Assembly (NCBI RefSeq): GCF_002007205.1
Contig: NZ_LAZS01000008.1
Coordinates: 434,001-498,000 of the forward strand
Source: Ensifer adhaerens
Lineage (GTDB): Bacteria > Pseudomonadota > Alphaproteobacteria > Rhizobiales > Rhizobiaceae
Direction of reading: 5' to 3'
DNA length: 64,000 bases
Shown here piece after piece: positions 16,566 through 25,274 of this stretch. Within the stretch, counting starts at the first letter, position 1. The number at the start of each line of letters is the position of its first letter. The notes beneath the pieces were generated by a model. The model was given only the letters and a program-made list of their open reading frames with translations, ran no database searches and was not told where the DNA came from. A program made the position numbers and the translations under genes.

Positions 16566-17558
16566 TTGAGCAAGGACAACCACATTCCGGAAGCGTTGCT
16601 CGAAGAAGCGATGGACTGGTTCCTCGAACTGAAGGCGCGCCCCAACTGTCGCGATACCGAAGCGGCTTTCCAGGTCTGGCTCAGTCGGTCGGAACTGCAT
16701 GCCCGATCCTGGGAGGCGGCGCTGAAAACCTGGCGGCTTCTGGGCGAAGTGCCGCCTGCCCACGAACACCTCTGGCGCGGAGCAAAGCCGCAGATTGCGC
16801 GCGAACGGTCGTCCCGCCGCCGCATGGCCGGGGGGCTTGTGGCGGGGGCGGCGGTTTTCGCGCTCGCCGCCTGCCTCGCCCTGTTCGTCTCGCTGCCGTC
16901 CCTGTTCCTGTGGTGGCACGCGGATCACGTCACCGATACCGCGCAATCCAGGACGATCGCGCTTGCGGACGGAACGACCGTCGAACTGGGCGGCGGCAGC
17001 GCCATCGCTACCGAAATCGGTGCCGGCAGCCGCCATGTGAGGATTCTGAAGGGCGAAGCCTATTTCAACGTCGCCCGCGATCCTTCGCGTCCCTTCGTGG
17101 TCGAGGCGGGCGGCGTCGAGGTTTCCGTGCTCGGCACTGCGTTCGACGTGCAATTGGCGAGCACGGAAACCACGGTCGAACTGGCGCATGGCACGGTTGC
17201 CGTCTCCTACAGCGGCAACGAACACAAACAGAATTTCGAGCTGGCGCCGGGAGAAATGGCGACGGTGAGCCATGCGACCGGCGCAGTTTCGCGAAGCGCA
17301 ATCGCGCCGGACGAGATCGGCGCGTGGCGAAGCGGCAGGATGTTCGTCAACAACGTGACCGTTGCTGCGGCCGCCGAGCGGCTGCAGCGCTACCATTCCG
17401 CCTGGATCGCCGTTCCGCAGCCCGGTCTTGCAGGGCAGCGCGTGACCGGCGTCTACGACCTGAAGGATCCTGATCGTGCGCTCCAGGCGCTGGTGCAGCC
17501 CTTCGGCGGCAAGGTGCGCGCGGTGACGTCCTATGGCCGGGTTCTGACCCAATTTTAA
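16566..17558 (+). CDS. FecR-family anti-sigma factor / signal transducer
   Basis: The protein has 330 residues from a TTG start at 16566. No ATG or GTG with a ribosome site is nearby. The N-terminal ~75 residues form the cytoplasmic sigma-binding domain (EAMDWFLELKARPNCRDTEAAFQVWL, then SELHARSWEAALKTW). A single membrane helix lies around 88-118, followed by the FecR periplasmic domain (ADGTTVELGGGSAIATE, GEAYFNVARDPSRPF, VLGTAFDV) and a C-terminal STN-like region. The protein relays receptor occupancy to the sigma factor. It sits between the sigma and receptor genes, each separated by about 110 bp carrying the same promoter element. Confidence 0.92.
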   Translation: MSKDNHIPEALLEEAMDWFLELKARPNCRDTEAAFQVWLSRSELHARSWEAALKTWRLLGEVPPAHEHLWRGAKPQIARERSSRRRMAGGLVAGAAVFALAACLALFVSLPSLFLWWHADHVTDTAQSRTIALADGTTVELGGGSAIATEIGAGSRHVRILKGEAYFNVARDPSRPFVVEAGGVEVSVLGTAFDVQLASTETTVELAHGTVAVSYSGNEHKQNFELAPGEMATVSHATGAVSRSAIAPDEIGAWRSGRMFVNNVTVAAAAERLQRYHSAWIAVPQPGLAGQRVTGVYDLKDPDRALQALVQPFGGKVRAVTSYGRVLTQF

Positions 17559-17593
17559 TTGGAGTCAAAAAATCAGGAAAAAATCGCGCGCCG

Positions 17594-17624
17594 GTGAAAA
17601 AAAATCCGGAGCCGGTCGTCTTTG
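17594..17624 (+). promoter_or_regulatory. Putative ECF promoter before the TonB receptor (copy 2)
   Basis: This is the second copy of the element at 16477-16507: the same GTGAAAAAAAATCCGG block, then 'GC' and TCGTCTTTG at identical spacing. It overlaps an in-frame TTG at 17622, which argues that the receptor starts further downstream, at 17676. Confidence 0.7.
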
Positions 17625-17675
17625 GTTGGAAACGCACGCCTGCAAGGCGGTGCGGGATGCCGAGACGGGGGTAGA

Positions 17676-19985
17676 ATGCGTTTGCCGAAACGCCGCAAGG
17701 GACATCTGATTTTCAAGGCAGGACGTCGCCACGGCGGAGGACGCCTGCTGACGACGACGGCGATCGCCGCGTTTTCGTCCCTCGCCCTGATACCCGTTTC
17801 CACCGCGTCGGCCCAGCAGTCTACATCCCGCGTCGGCAATGCCCGCGCTTTCGACATCCCTTCCCAGCCGCTTGCCAGCGCGCTGAATGCCTTCGGACGG
17901 CAGTCCGGCCTACAAGTGACCTTGGCGGCCGCAACCTCGCAGGGACTTCGCTCGGCCACAGTTAGCGGAACGTTCACGGTCGACCAGGCGCTTGCGCGGC
18001 TGCTTTCCGGCACCGGCATTTCCTACAGCATATCGGGTGGTACCGCGCTGGTCGGCGCGCCTCTCTCGGCAGGCGGCAGCGAAGCGGTCGCCACGGACGG
18101 CGCAACGGTGCTCAATCCGATCTCGGCTTTCGGTGCCGGTCCGCTCGGTGCCGGCGAGATCGTCATCTCGTCGGAAGACCTTAAGCGGAAGAACCCGGCC
18201 GACATTGCCGATGTATTTTCGGGCGAGCCCGGCATTTCGGTCGGCAGCTCGCTGCCGATGTCGCAGAAGGTCTATGTCCACGGTATCGAGGAAACCAGCC
18301 TTGCCGTGACGATGGATGGCGGCCGCCAGAACAACAAGGTCTTCCATCACAACGGCACGAACCTCATCGATCCGGGCCTTCTGAAAACGGTCAGCGTCGA
18401 TGCCGGCGTTGCGCCGGCCGATGCCGGCCCGGGGGCGCTTGCCGGTGCTATTTCCTATGAAACGATCGATGCACGCGATCTGCTGGATGGCGACGGCTTC
18501 GGCGGCTTCGTCACGTCCAGCTACAATTTCAACGGCGACACCGTGACGACGGGGCTCTCGGCCTACGGCATGCAGGACGGGCTCGAGTTCCTCGGCTACT
18601 TCAATTTCGGCAAGGGTAACGATTTCACGGCCGGCAACGGCCAGGAGGTGCAAGGTACCTCCACGGACCTCCTGAGCGGGCTTGGCAAACTCGCCTACGA
18701 GTTCGACAGCGGCGACCGCTTCGAGATCAGCCACGACAGCATAAGGGACGATGCACCGCGTCCGTTCCGGGCCAACATGGGGTCGACGACGGGCAGCAAG
18801 CCGTGGGAGCCGCCTATCCGCGACTATACGCTCGAACGCGGCAACACGGTCTTCACCTATACCGACAGCACGCCCGAGGGGTGGTGGGATCCGACGCTGC
18901 TGCTTGCCTACAGCAAGACCGAAGTCGAAGTGCCTGTTTTTCCGAAGCCGGCGCCCGGTCTACCCGTCAGCTACCAGGGGATCGGTGCATCGGACGGCTT
19001 CAACGGCAAGTTCGAGAACAAGTTCTCCCTCGACATCGGCAACGTGATCGCCGGCATCGACTTCTACGACGACGAGGCGAAACTCAGGGACATGTTCGAT
19101 TCCGGCTCGGAAAAGGCCCGCAACCTCGGCTTCTACGCCCAAGCACGGCTCGAGCCGTGGGAACGAACGCGCCTTTCCTTTGGCGCCCGCGGCGACAATC
19201 AGCACTTCACCGGAACCACCGGTCAGGAGTGGACCAATTCCGGCTTCAGCGGCAATGTTTCGGGTGAATACGATCTGATCGAGGACCTGCTGACGGCCAA
19301 GGCCGGCTATTCGCATGTCTGGGCCGGCATACCGCTTGCCGAAAACTTCATCATCAATCCCAAGTGGGATTATGGACAGGGCCCGAAGCCGGTGACGGCG
19401 GACAATTACATCCTCGGGCTGGAGGCAAACTACAACGGCTTCACCGTCGAAGGCAGCGTTTTCCAGACGGATATCGATGACGCCCGCACGCCGCGTTTTG
19501 CGGTCACCAAGGGGATCGACGCGCACGACGTCCGCTCGCGGGGCTTCGAGATCGGCGGCGGCTACACCTGGGGAGATGGCTATTTCAAGGTGAAATACGC
19601 CAATATCGACGTCGAAATCGACGGCAAGCCCGCGGACTCCGATCTCGGCACCTATCTTGCCACCCCGGCCGGCCAGATCATTACCTTGCAGGCAGTCCAC
19701 ACGCTGGCGGACTGGGGCGTCACCCTCGGCGCCGATGCGGAAATTGCGCTCGACTACGACGATGTTCCTCACGGCAGCAGCGCGCTGGAAGGCTATCAGG
19801 TCTTTAACGCGTTTGTCGAATATGTGCCACCGCAGCGGACCAATCTCACGCTGCGGGCGGAACTGAAGAACATCTTCGACGAGACCTATTCGGACCGGGC
19901 AACCTACGGCCAGGAGTTCAAAGCGGTAACGCCACTCTACGAGCCGGGCCGTTCCTTCATCCTGACCGCCAGAGCGAGTTTTTAG
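17676..19985 (+). CDS. TonB-dependent outer-membrane receptor with STN signalling domain
   Basis: The protein has 769 residues from the ATG at 17676 (GGGGGTAG upstream). A long signal sequence ends near TASAQQ (residue 48). An STN domain follows at about 60-125 (FDIPSQPLASALNAFGRQSGLQVTLA), then a possible TonB box (ATVLNPI, ~143). Next are the plug (SSEDLKRKNPADIADVFSGEPGISVG, DGGRQNNKVFHHNGTN) and a beta-barrel ending in ...LTARASF. The STN domain contacts FecR, so the receptor both imports and signals. Its ligand could be the petrobactin-like siderophore made by the genes downstream. The plug also resembles haem/haemophore receptors, so the ligand is unproven. Confidence 0.92.
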   Translation: MRLPKRRKGHLIFKAGRRHGGGRLLTTTAIAAFSSLALIPVSTASAQQSTSRVGNARAFDIPSQPLASALNAFGRQSGLQVTLAAATSQGLRSATVSGTFTVDQALARLLSGTGISYSISGGTALVGAPLSAGGSEAVATDGATVLNPISAFGAGPLGAGEIVISSEDLKRKNPADIADVFSGEPGISVGSSLPMSQKVYVHGIEETSLAVTMDGGRQNNKVFHHNGTNLIDPGLLKTVSVDAGVAPADAGPGALAGAISYETIDARDLLDGDGFGGFVTSSYNFNGDTVTTGLSAYGMQDGLEFLGYFNFGKGNDFTAGNGQEVQGTSTDLLSGLGKLAYEFDSGDRFEISHDSIRDDAPRPFRANMGSTTGSKPWEPPIRDYTLERGNTVFTYTDSTPEGWWDPTLLLAYSKTEVEVPVFPKPAPGLPVSYQGIGASDGFNGKFENKFSLDIGNVIAGIDFYDDEAKLRDMFDSGSEKARNLGFYAQARLEPWERTRLSFGARGDNQHFTGTTGQEWTNSGFSGNVSGEYDLIEDLLTAKAGYSHVWAGIPLAENFIINPKWDYGQGPKPVTADNYILGLEANYNGFTVEGSVFQTDIDDARTPRFAVTKGIDAHDVRSRGFEIGGGYTWGDGYFKVKYANIDVEIDGKPADSDLGTYLATPAGQIITLQAVHTLADWGVTLGADAEIALDYDDVPHGSSALEGYQVFNAFVEYVPPQRTNLTLRAELKNIFDETYSDRATYGQEFKAVTPLYEPGRSFILTARASF

Positions 19986-20097
19986 CGCGACGGTCCCGAC
20001 TATTGCTGCCGGATCCTCCCGGGCGGCAGCACCCAAGACGCTCAGGCGGTCATTTCCGGCCGCCCGGGCAGCGAAAGCCGATAGACAGGAAGTTCCA

Positions 20098-20388
20098 ATG
20101 CAAGAAGCGACCACCCATTTTGCGACGGAAGACGGCCAGAAATACCTGACGCAACTGTGCAAGCATTTCGCCCACAAGATCGACGTTGAACAGGCGGGCG
20201 ATCGCGCCGAGCTCCGGTTCTCCTGCGGCACCGGCTATCTAAAGGCCGCAGCCGATGGCCTGGGCATCCGCGCCAGCTCGCCCGACGATGCCAATCTCGC
20301 CGACACGAAATCGGTGATCGAAAGCCATCTTCTGCGCTTCGCGTTCAAGGAAGAGCCCGGCCCGCTTGCCTGGCAACCGGCCGGCTAA
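20098..20388 (+). CDS. DUF2218-domain protein
   Basis: The protein has 96 residues with AGGAAG before the ATG. The pattern HFATEDGQKYLTQLCKHFAHKI...AELRFSCGTGYLKAAADGLGIRASSPD matches the DUF2218 family: small cytosolic proteins with a conserved K-x-L-x2-L-x2-H-x3-K/R and a later G-x2-A-x-loop. No biochemical function is known to me. It is placed between the TonB receptor and the siderophore synthetases, about 110 bp from each, which ties it to iron uptake by context. Confidence 0.82.
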   Translation: MQEATTHFATEDGQKYLTQLCKHFAHKIDVEQAGDRAELRFSCGTGYLKAAADGLGIRASSPDDANLADTKSVIESHLLRFAFKEEPGPLAWQPAG

Positions 20389-20492
20389 GCGGACCGTTCG
20401 CAAACCAGTTCCGACAAGAAAATTCAATGTGTTGGTCGAAAGCGCCAACGCAAATGCGCGGCTGTGCGTGTCGCGTGCCGAGGATCGACAGG

Positions 20493-22277
20493 ATGCAATC
20501 GTCTAGGCAAATCGCAGAAATCGCCACCTTTCAAAGCTTCGCAAACTGCTACCTGCGCGAAGTGAACCCCGGTATCCGGGCCATGCATCGCGCCGCGGGC
20601 GGCGTTTTCGACTGCGTCGAGTGGTCTCTTCCAAGACAGCACATGATCCTGCGCGTCGAGGTGACGTCGCCGTCGCTCTGCGGCCCGCACCACTTCGGCA
20701 GGGTCTGGGGCAGGGGCGTTTCCGACGCCACATGGCGCCAGATCGAACTGATATCGGCGCTCCATATCCTGGTGCATGAATGCTACCGCCAGGCCGATGA
20801 GGCCAGGGCCGAGGCCTTGCGCGGTTTCGAACTCGAACTGCTGATGCGTGTGCTGGAAAGCTACCAGCAGACCGCGCTCTACATCGACAGGGCCGAGCCA
20901 GGACCGGCGGACGGCGACCACTTCATCGAAGCGGAACAGGCGCTCGTCTTCGGACACTGGCAGCATCCGACGCCGAAGAGCCGCCAGGGCATGACCTATT
21001 GGCAGCAGGAATCCTACGCGCCGGAGCTGCGCGGCCAGTTCAAGCTGCACTACTTCGCGGCGAAACGCGCCGATATCAGGCACGATTGCGCCCGCGAATT
21101 TGCAGCGCCTGAGATCGTCCGCTCCCTGGTCGGGCCGGATGCCGACGGCATGGCGCTTCCCGCCGACGAATATCTGCTGCCGATGCATCCGCTTCAGGCC
21201 GAAGCCCTGCTGCTTGATCCCGATATCCGGGGCATGCTGGGGGAAGGGCGGCTGCGTCATCTCGGCCCTGCCGGCCCTGACTTCACCGCGACGTCATCGG
21301 TGCGCACGGTTTACGGCGCCGATGCCGGCTGGATGCTCAAGTTTTCCCTGCCCGTGCGCATCACCAACTCCGTGCGCCTGAACCGTCGCCAGGAGCTCGA
21401 AGCGGGCGTCGCGATGGCAAAGCTGATCGACCGGATCGGTTTTGCCGAACGGTCCAAAAACTTCCGCATCATCCAGGACCCCGCCTATATCACGCTCGAT
21501 CTGCCGGGGCGCAACGAGAGCGGCTTCGAAGTCATCCTGCGGGAGAACCCCTTTTCCGGCAACAGGGGAAGCGGCGTCGTCACTGTCGCGGCCCTGACCG
21601 CCGATCCCCTTCCGGGGCAGGTCTCCCGCCTCGAACGGCTGGTTCGGACGGTCGCCGCGCGCACGGGCGAGAGCCTGGCGGACGCGTCGCTTCTCTGGTT
21701 TCGCCGCTATCTCGACTGCGCCGTCGAACCGCTGATCCGCCTTTACGATGACTATGGCGTCGCGCTCGAAGCGCACCAGCAAAACAGCCTGCTGGACGTC
21801 GGCGCCGGCTATCCGTGCGTCAGCTACTACAGAGACAATCAGGGCTTCTACCTCTCGGAACGCTATCGCAGCCTGATCGCCGGCCATGTTCCGGAGACAC
21901 AAAGGATCGCGTCGCTCTATTTTGCCGAGAGCGAAATCCGTGATCGCTTCGCCTACTACCTGATCGTCAATCAGGTCTTCTCGGTGATCAGCCGCATGGG
22001 CCATGACGGGCTCTGCGACGAGAGCCTGCTCCTGCGCGAGTTGCGCACGCATCTGGAGCATTATGCCGCCCGAATGACCGCAGCCGGTCGCGACTTTGCC
22101 CGTCACGTCCTCGATCTGCCGACGATCGTCTCCAAGGCCAATCTGACGACGCGCCTCTACGACGTGGACGAACTGCAATCCGGCAATGCGCCGTCCCTTT
22201 ATCGCCCCGTGCCGAACCCACTCCGGGCGCCGGCCGTTCTGACCGTGCCGAGGACCGATCATGCCATTGCCTCTTGA
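20493..22277 (+). CDS. asbA: NIS siderophore synthetase, AsbA-like (IucA/IucC family)
   Basis: The protein has 594 residues from the ATG at 20493 (GAGGA eight bases upstream). Longer in-frame starts lack a ribosome site. Family motifs: ALVFGHWQHPTPKSRQGM (ATP/citrate region), LLPMHPLQAEALL, TSSVRTVYGADAGWMLKFSLPVRITNSVR (in parts) and LEAHQQNSLLD with the C-terminal FerIII-reductase-like domain. In petrobactin synthesis AsbA condenses citrate with spermidine using ATP. The length (about 600) and the gene order with asbB-C-DE-F support this assignment over aerobactin synthetases. It overlaps the next gene by 17 bp. Confidence 0.85.
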   Translation: MQSSRQIAEIATFQSFANCYLREVNPGIRAMHRAAGGVFDCVEWSLPRQHMILRVEVTSPSLCGPHHFGRVWGRGVSDATWRQIELISALHILVHECYRQADEARAEALRGFELELLMRVLESYQQTALYIDRAEPGPADGDHFIEAEQALVFGHWQHPTPKSRQGMTYWQQESYAPELRGQFKLHYFAAKRADIRHDCAREFAAPEIVRSLVGPDADGMALPADEYLLPMHPLQAEALLLDPDIRGMLGEGRLRHLGPAGPDFTATSSVRTVYGADAGWMLKFSLPVRITNSVRLNRRQELEAGVAMAKLIDRIGFAERSKNFRIIQDPAYITLDLPGRNESGFEVILRENPFSGNRGSGVVTVAALTADPLPGQVSRLERLVRTVAARTGESLADASLLWFRRYLDCAVEPLIRLYDDYGVALEAHQQNSLLDVGAGYPCVSYYRDNQGFYLSERYRSLIAGHVPETQRIASLYFAESEIRDRFAYYLIVNQVFSVISRMGHDGLCDESLLLRELRTHLEHYAARMTAAGRDFARHVLDLPTIVSKANLTTRLYDVDELQSGNAPSLYRPVPNPLRAPAVLTVPRTDHAIAS

Positions 22278-23997
22278 TCTCAAGGGCCGCCCGGACGAGC
22301 GGGTGCTTCGCCAGCTCGTTGCCGCCCTGCTTTTCGAAGGCATCGTTGAGGCCAGCGAGCAGACGGACGGCGATGTCACGAACTTCCAATGGTCGCTCGG
22401 GGGCCGGCAGTTCCGCTGCCGCGGTGCCATCGGCCCCTTTGGCCGGCTGCGACTGGCGGCGGGATCGGTGGAGATGCGCGACGACGCGGATGGCTGGGGC
22501 GTGCCGCCGCTGGCGCACCTGGTGTCCGCCCTGCCGGGCAGCGGTCCGACCCGCGGGAAGCTGCTCGACGAACTCACGCAGACGATTGCCTTCAGCGCCT
22601 GGAACGAGCGCCGTGTGCCGGCTCGGCCGCGCCGCGCCTTGCCATTTTCCGAGCTGGAGGGCGCGCTTGACGAGGGGCATCCCTATCATCCCTGCTACAA
22701 GGCGCGCACCGGCTTTTCCGTTGCCGACCATGCGGCCTATGGGCCGGAGACGGGAGAAGCGTTCCAGCTCGTCTGGCTGCTCATCGCGCGAAAACATCTG
22801 CGCCAGGCCCTGCCTTGCGACGAGGAGGCCTTCTGGCAAGCGGAACTGGGCGAGGAAATCTGGTCCGAACTGCGGTCGAAACGGCAGCAGCGCGGCGTTT
22901 CGCCGGATGCCTTCGGCCTTCTACCGTTGCATCCCTGGCAATGGCGCGAGCTCCGTGAGACCCGGCTTGCCGGTTGGATCGCCGCCGGCGAAGTCCTTTG
23001 CCTCGGTCCAGCGGGGGACCGATACACGGCGACGCAGTCGGTTCGCTCGCTGTTGAACCGGGACCGGCCCCTCGCTTCGAGCATCAAGCTGCCGCTCAAC
23101 ATCGTCAACACCTCGTCGCGCCGCATACTCGAGCCGCATTCGGTCTGCACGGCACCGGTGATCTCGCGCTGGATCGCCGGGATGGTTGCGGGCGATCCGG
23201 CCTTTTGTGAGCGTTATCCGCTGACCATCCTGCAGGAATTTGCCGGCATCATCGCCGATGGCGACGGACCTTTGGCGGGACAGGTTGCAGCCATCTGGCG
23301 CGAGAACGCGGAAGCGACGCTCGCACCCGGCGAGGCCGTCATCCCTTTCAATGCCTTGATGATGGTCGAGGCAGACGGGCGCGCGTTTGCCGACGACTGG
23401 ATCAGGCGCTTCGGTCTGATGCCCTTCATCAACCGGCTGATCGAAGTGGCGGTCCTGCCCGTCTGGCACCTCCTGGTCCACCATGGCCTGGCGGTCGAGG
23501 CGCATGGGCAGAACATGTTGCTCGTCCATCGCGACGGCTGGCCGGTCAGGCTCATCCTGCGCGACTTCCACGAAAGCATCGAGTTCTCGCCGAGCTTTCT
23601 GCGCGCGCCGGAAAAGGCGCCGGATTTCCTGTCACTCCATTCGGCGTACCTCGATGCGGAGCCCGACCAGTTCTATTGGACGGAGAACCTGGATTCGCTG
23701 CGCGAATTGGTGATGGACACGCTGTTCGTCTACAATCTCAGCGAGATCTCCCATCTTCTCGACCACTGCTACGACCTGCCGGAGGCACTCTTCTGGCAGC
23801 GCGTCCAAACCGTGCTTGCCTCCTATGAGGGGGAGCACGCCGCGACCGAGCGGCTGGCGCAGCTTAGCTGCGACCAGCCCCGCATCCTGACCGAATCCCT
23901 GATGACGAGGAAGCTGCTCGCGCTCAAGCCGGAATACCACCACGAGGTGGCGAACGCCTTGGCCGCAAGGACGCTCCAACGAAGGAGAAAGCCATGA
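22261..23997 (+). CDS. asbB: NIS siderophore synthetase, AsbB-like (IucA/IucC family)
   Basis: The protein has 578 residues. The start lies inside the end of the asbA-like gene with GAGGA six bases before it. Motifs: EGALDEGHPYHPCYKARTGF, LLPLHPWQWREL, TATQSVRSLLNRDRPLASSIKL (in parts), LNIVNTSSRR, VEAHGQNMLLVH and RLILRDFHESIEF. The HPxxKxRxG block and the EAHxQN block are those of a complete enzyme. In the petrobactin route AsbB adds a second spermidine or 3,4-dihydroxybenzoyl-spermidine arm to the citryl intermediate. Two different NIS synthetases side by side fit a citrate-based siderophore with two polyamine arms. Its end overlaps the next start (ATGA). Confidence 0.85.
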   Translation: MPLPLDLKGRPDERVLRQLVAALLFEGIVEASEQTDGDVTNFQWSLGGRQFRCRGAIGPFGRLRLAAGSVEMRDDADGWGVPPLAHLVSALPGSGPTRGKLLDELTQTIAFSAWNERRVPARPRRALPFSELEGALDEGHPYHPCYKARTGFSVADHAAYGPETGEAFQLVWLLIARKHLRQALPCDEEAFWQAELGEEIWSELRSKRQQRGVSPDAFGLLPLHPWQWRELRETRLAGWIAAGEVLCLGPAGDRYTATQSVRSLLNRDRPLASSIKLPLNIVNTSSRRILEPHSVCTAPVISRWIAGMVAGDPAFCERYPLTILQEFAGIIADGDGPLAGQVAAIWRENAEATLAPGEAVIPFNALMMVEADGRAFADDWIRRFGLMPFINRLIEVAVLPVWHLLVHHGLAVEAHGQNMLLVHRDGWPVRLILRDFHESIEFSPSFLRAPEKAPDFLSLHSAYLDAEPDQFYWTENLDSLRELVMDTLFVYNLSEISHLLDHCYDLPEALFWQRVQTVLASYEGEHAATERLAQLSCDQPRILTESLMTRKLLALKPEYHHEVANALAARTLQRRRKP

Positions 23998-25274
23998 TCC
24001 GTATCGACGACAGGCTCTATGACGAGGCCTATTTCAACAAAAGATCGGCCGAGCTCGCGGCCGAGATCGGCCTTCGCGCGCAAGATACCGGCCGCTACGC
24101 CGTCTGCTTCTCGGAAACGGTCGATTGGCTGGCGCTGTTTTTTGCCATCCGCCAGGCGGGGGCGAGCGTGCTGCCGATCCATCCGGGCACACCGTATCAG
24201 GCTGCGCGCAAGCTCGCGATCGGCGCCGGCTGCGACCGGCTGTTCTACAACAGCCTAACGGCCGAAGTCCTCGAAACATCCGAGTTGCCTTCGTCCGAAG
24301 GTACGCTGTTGCAGATGAGCTCTGGCACGACCGGCGCGCCGAAATGCGTGGCGCGCAGCTGGCGGGAGATCGATGCCGAGATCGAGAGCTATGTCGCCAC
24401 CTTCCGCGAACCGGAGGACATGACGCCGGTCATCGCCTGCCCGACCACCCATTCCTACGGGCTGATCTGCGGTATCCTGGTGGCGCTGAAGCGCGGGCAG
24501 ACTCCCGTCATCGTCAACACCGCGAACCCGAAGTATCTCCTGAAGATACTGCGCGAGACCGAAAGGCCGCTGCTCTATTCCTCGCCGGCGATCCTGCACA
24601 CGCTGGCGCGGCTGATGCCCGCGGGCGAACAGATCCACGCGACGATGACCTCGGGCACGCTGCTTCCCGACCCGTGGTTCGCCGACATTCGCGCGAAGAG
24701 CCGGTTCATGTTCCAGCAATATGGTTGCTCGGAATCCGGTTGCATCGCCATCAATCCGGATGTGACGTCCGCCGGCGACATGGGTTTCGTCCTGCCGCAT
24801 CTGATCGCGGCGACCGGCAGCAGCGCCGAGGATGCGGGTGAGATCGTCGTCAAAAATGGCGACGGTTCGCCGATCCACACGCGTGACCTCGGCTACCTTC
24901 GTGCCGACGGCATGCTGGTCTTCGTTTCGCGTCTGGACGACATGATCAATGTCTCCGGCCTCAACGTCTATCCGAAGGACGTGGAGGATGCCGTCATGGC
25001 CATGCCTGCGGTCACCGACGCAGTCGCCTTCCGCAAGTCCGACCGGTTTGCCGGCGAGCGCGTCGCGCTGCTTTTCAGCGCAGAGACACCAGTCGCACCG
25101 CAGGCGGTGCGCGAATGGTGCAGCCGGCACCTCGCGTCTCACCAGTTGCCGATGGAGATCCTGCAGATCGATGCGGTTCCGCGCCAGGCGAACGGCAAGA
25201 TCAGCCGTCGCGATGTCGCGGCACGTCATCTGGCGGGCGAATTCAACAAGTCGATCGCGGGAGCCGCATCATGA
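23994..25274 (+). CDS. asbC: Aryl-AMP ligase, AsbC-like
   Basis: The protein has 426 residues and is an adenylate-forming enzyme. The core motifs are MSSGTTGAPKC (A3), QYGCSESG (A5), TRDLGYLRADG (A7), SRLDDMINVSGLNVYPKDVED (A8; quoted in parts SRLDDMINVSG and NVYPKDVED) and RQANGKISR with the catalytic A10 lysine. The length is that of AsbC (~410) and shorter than typical EntE/DhbE (~540). In petrobactin synthesis AsbC adenylates 3,4-dihydroxybenzoate and loads it on the AsbD carrier. It overlaps both neighbours by four bases (ATGA), so the operon is tightly coupled. Confidence 0.87.
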   Translation: MIRIDDRLYDEAYFNKRSAELAAEIGLRAQDTGRYAVCFSETVDWLALFFAIRQAGASVLPIHPGTPYQAARKLAIGAGCDRLFYNSLTAEVLETSELPSSEGTLLQMSSGTTGAPKCVARSWREIDAEIESYVATFREPEDMTPVIACPTTHSYGLICGILVALKRGQTPVIVNTANPKYLLKILRETERPLLYSSPAILHTLARLMPAGEQIHATMTSGTLLPDPWFADIRAKSRFMFQQYGCSESGCIAINPDVTSAGDMGFVLPHLIAATGSSAEDAGEIVVKNGDGSPIHTRDLGYLRADGMLVFVSRLDDMINVSGLNVYPKDVEDAVMAMPAVTDAVAFRKSDRFAGERVALLFSAETPVAPQAVREWCSRHLASHQLPMEILQIDAVPRQANGKISRRDVAARHLAGEFNKSIAGAAS

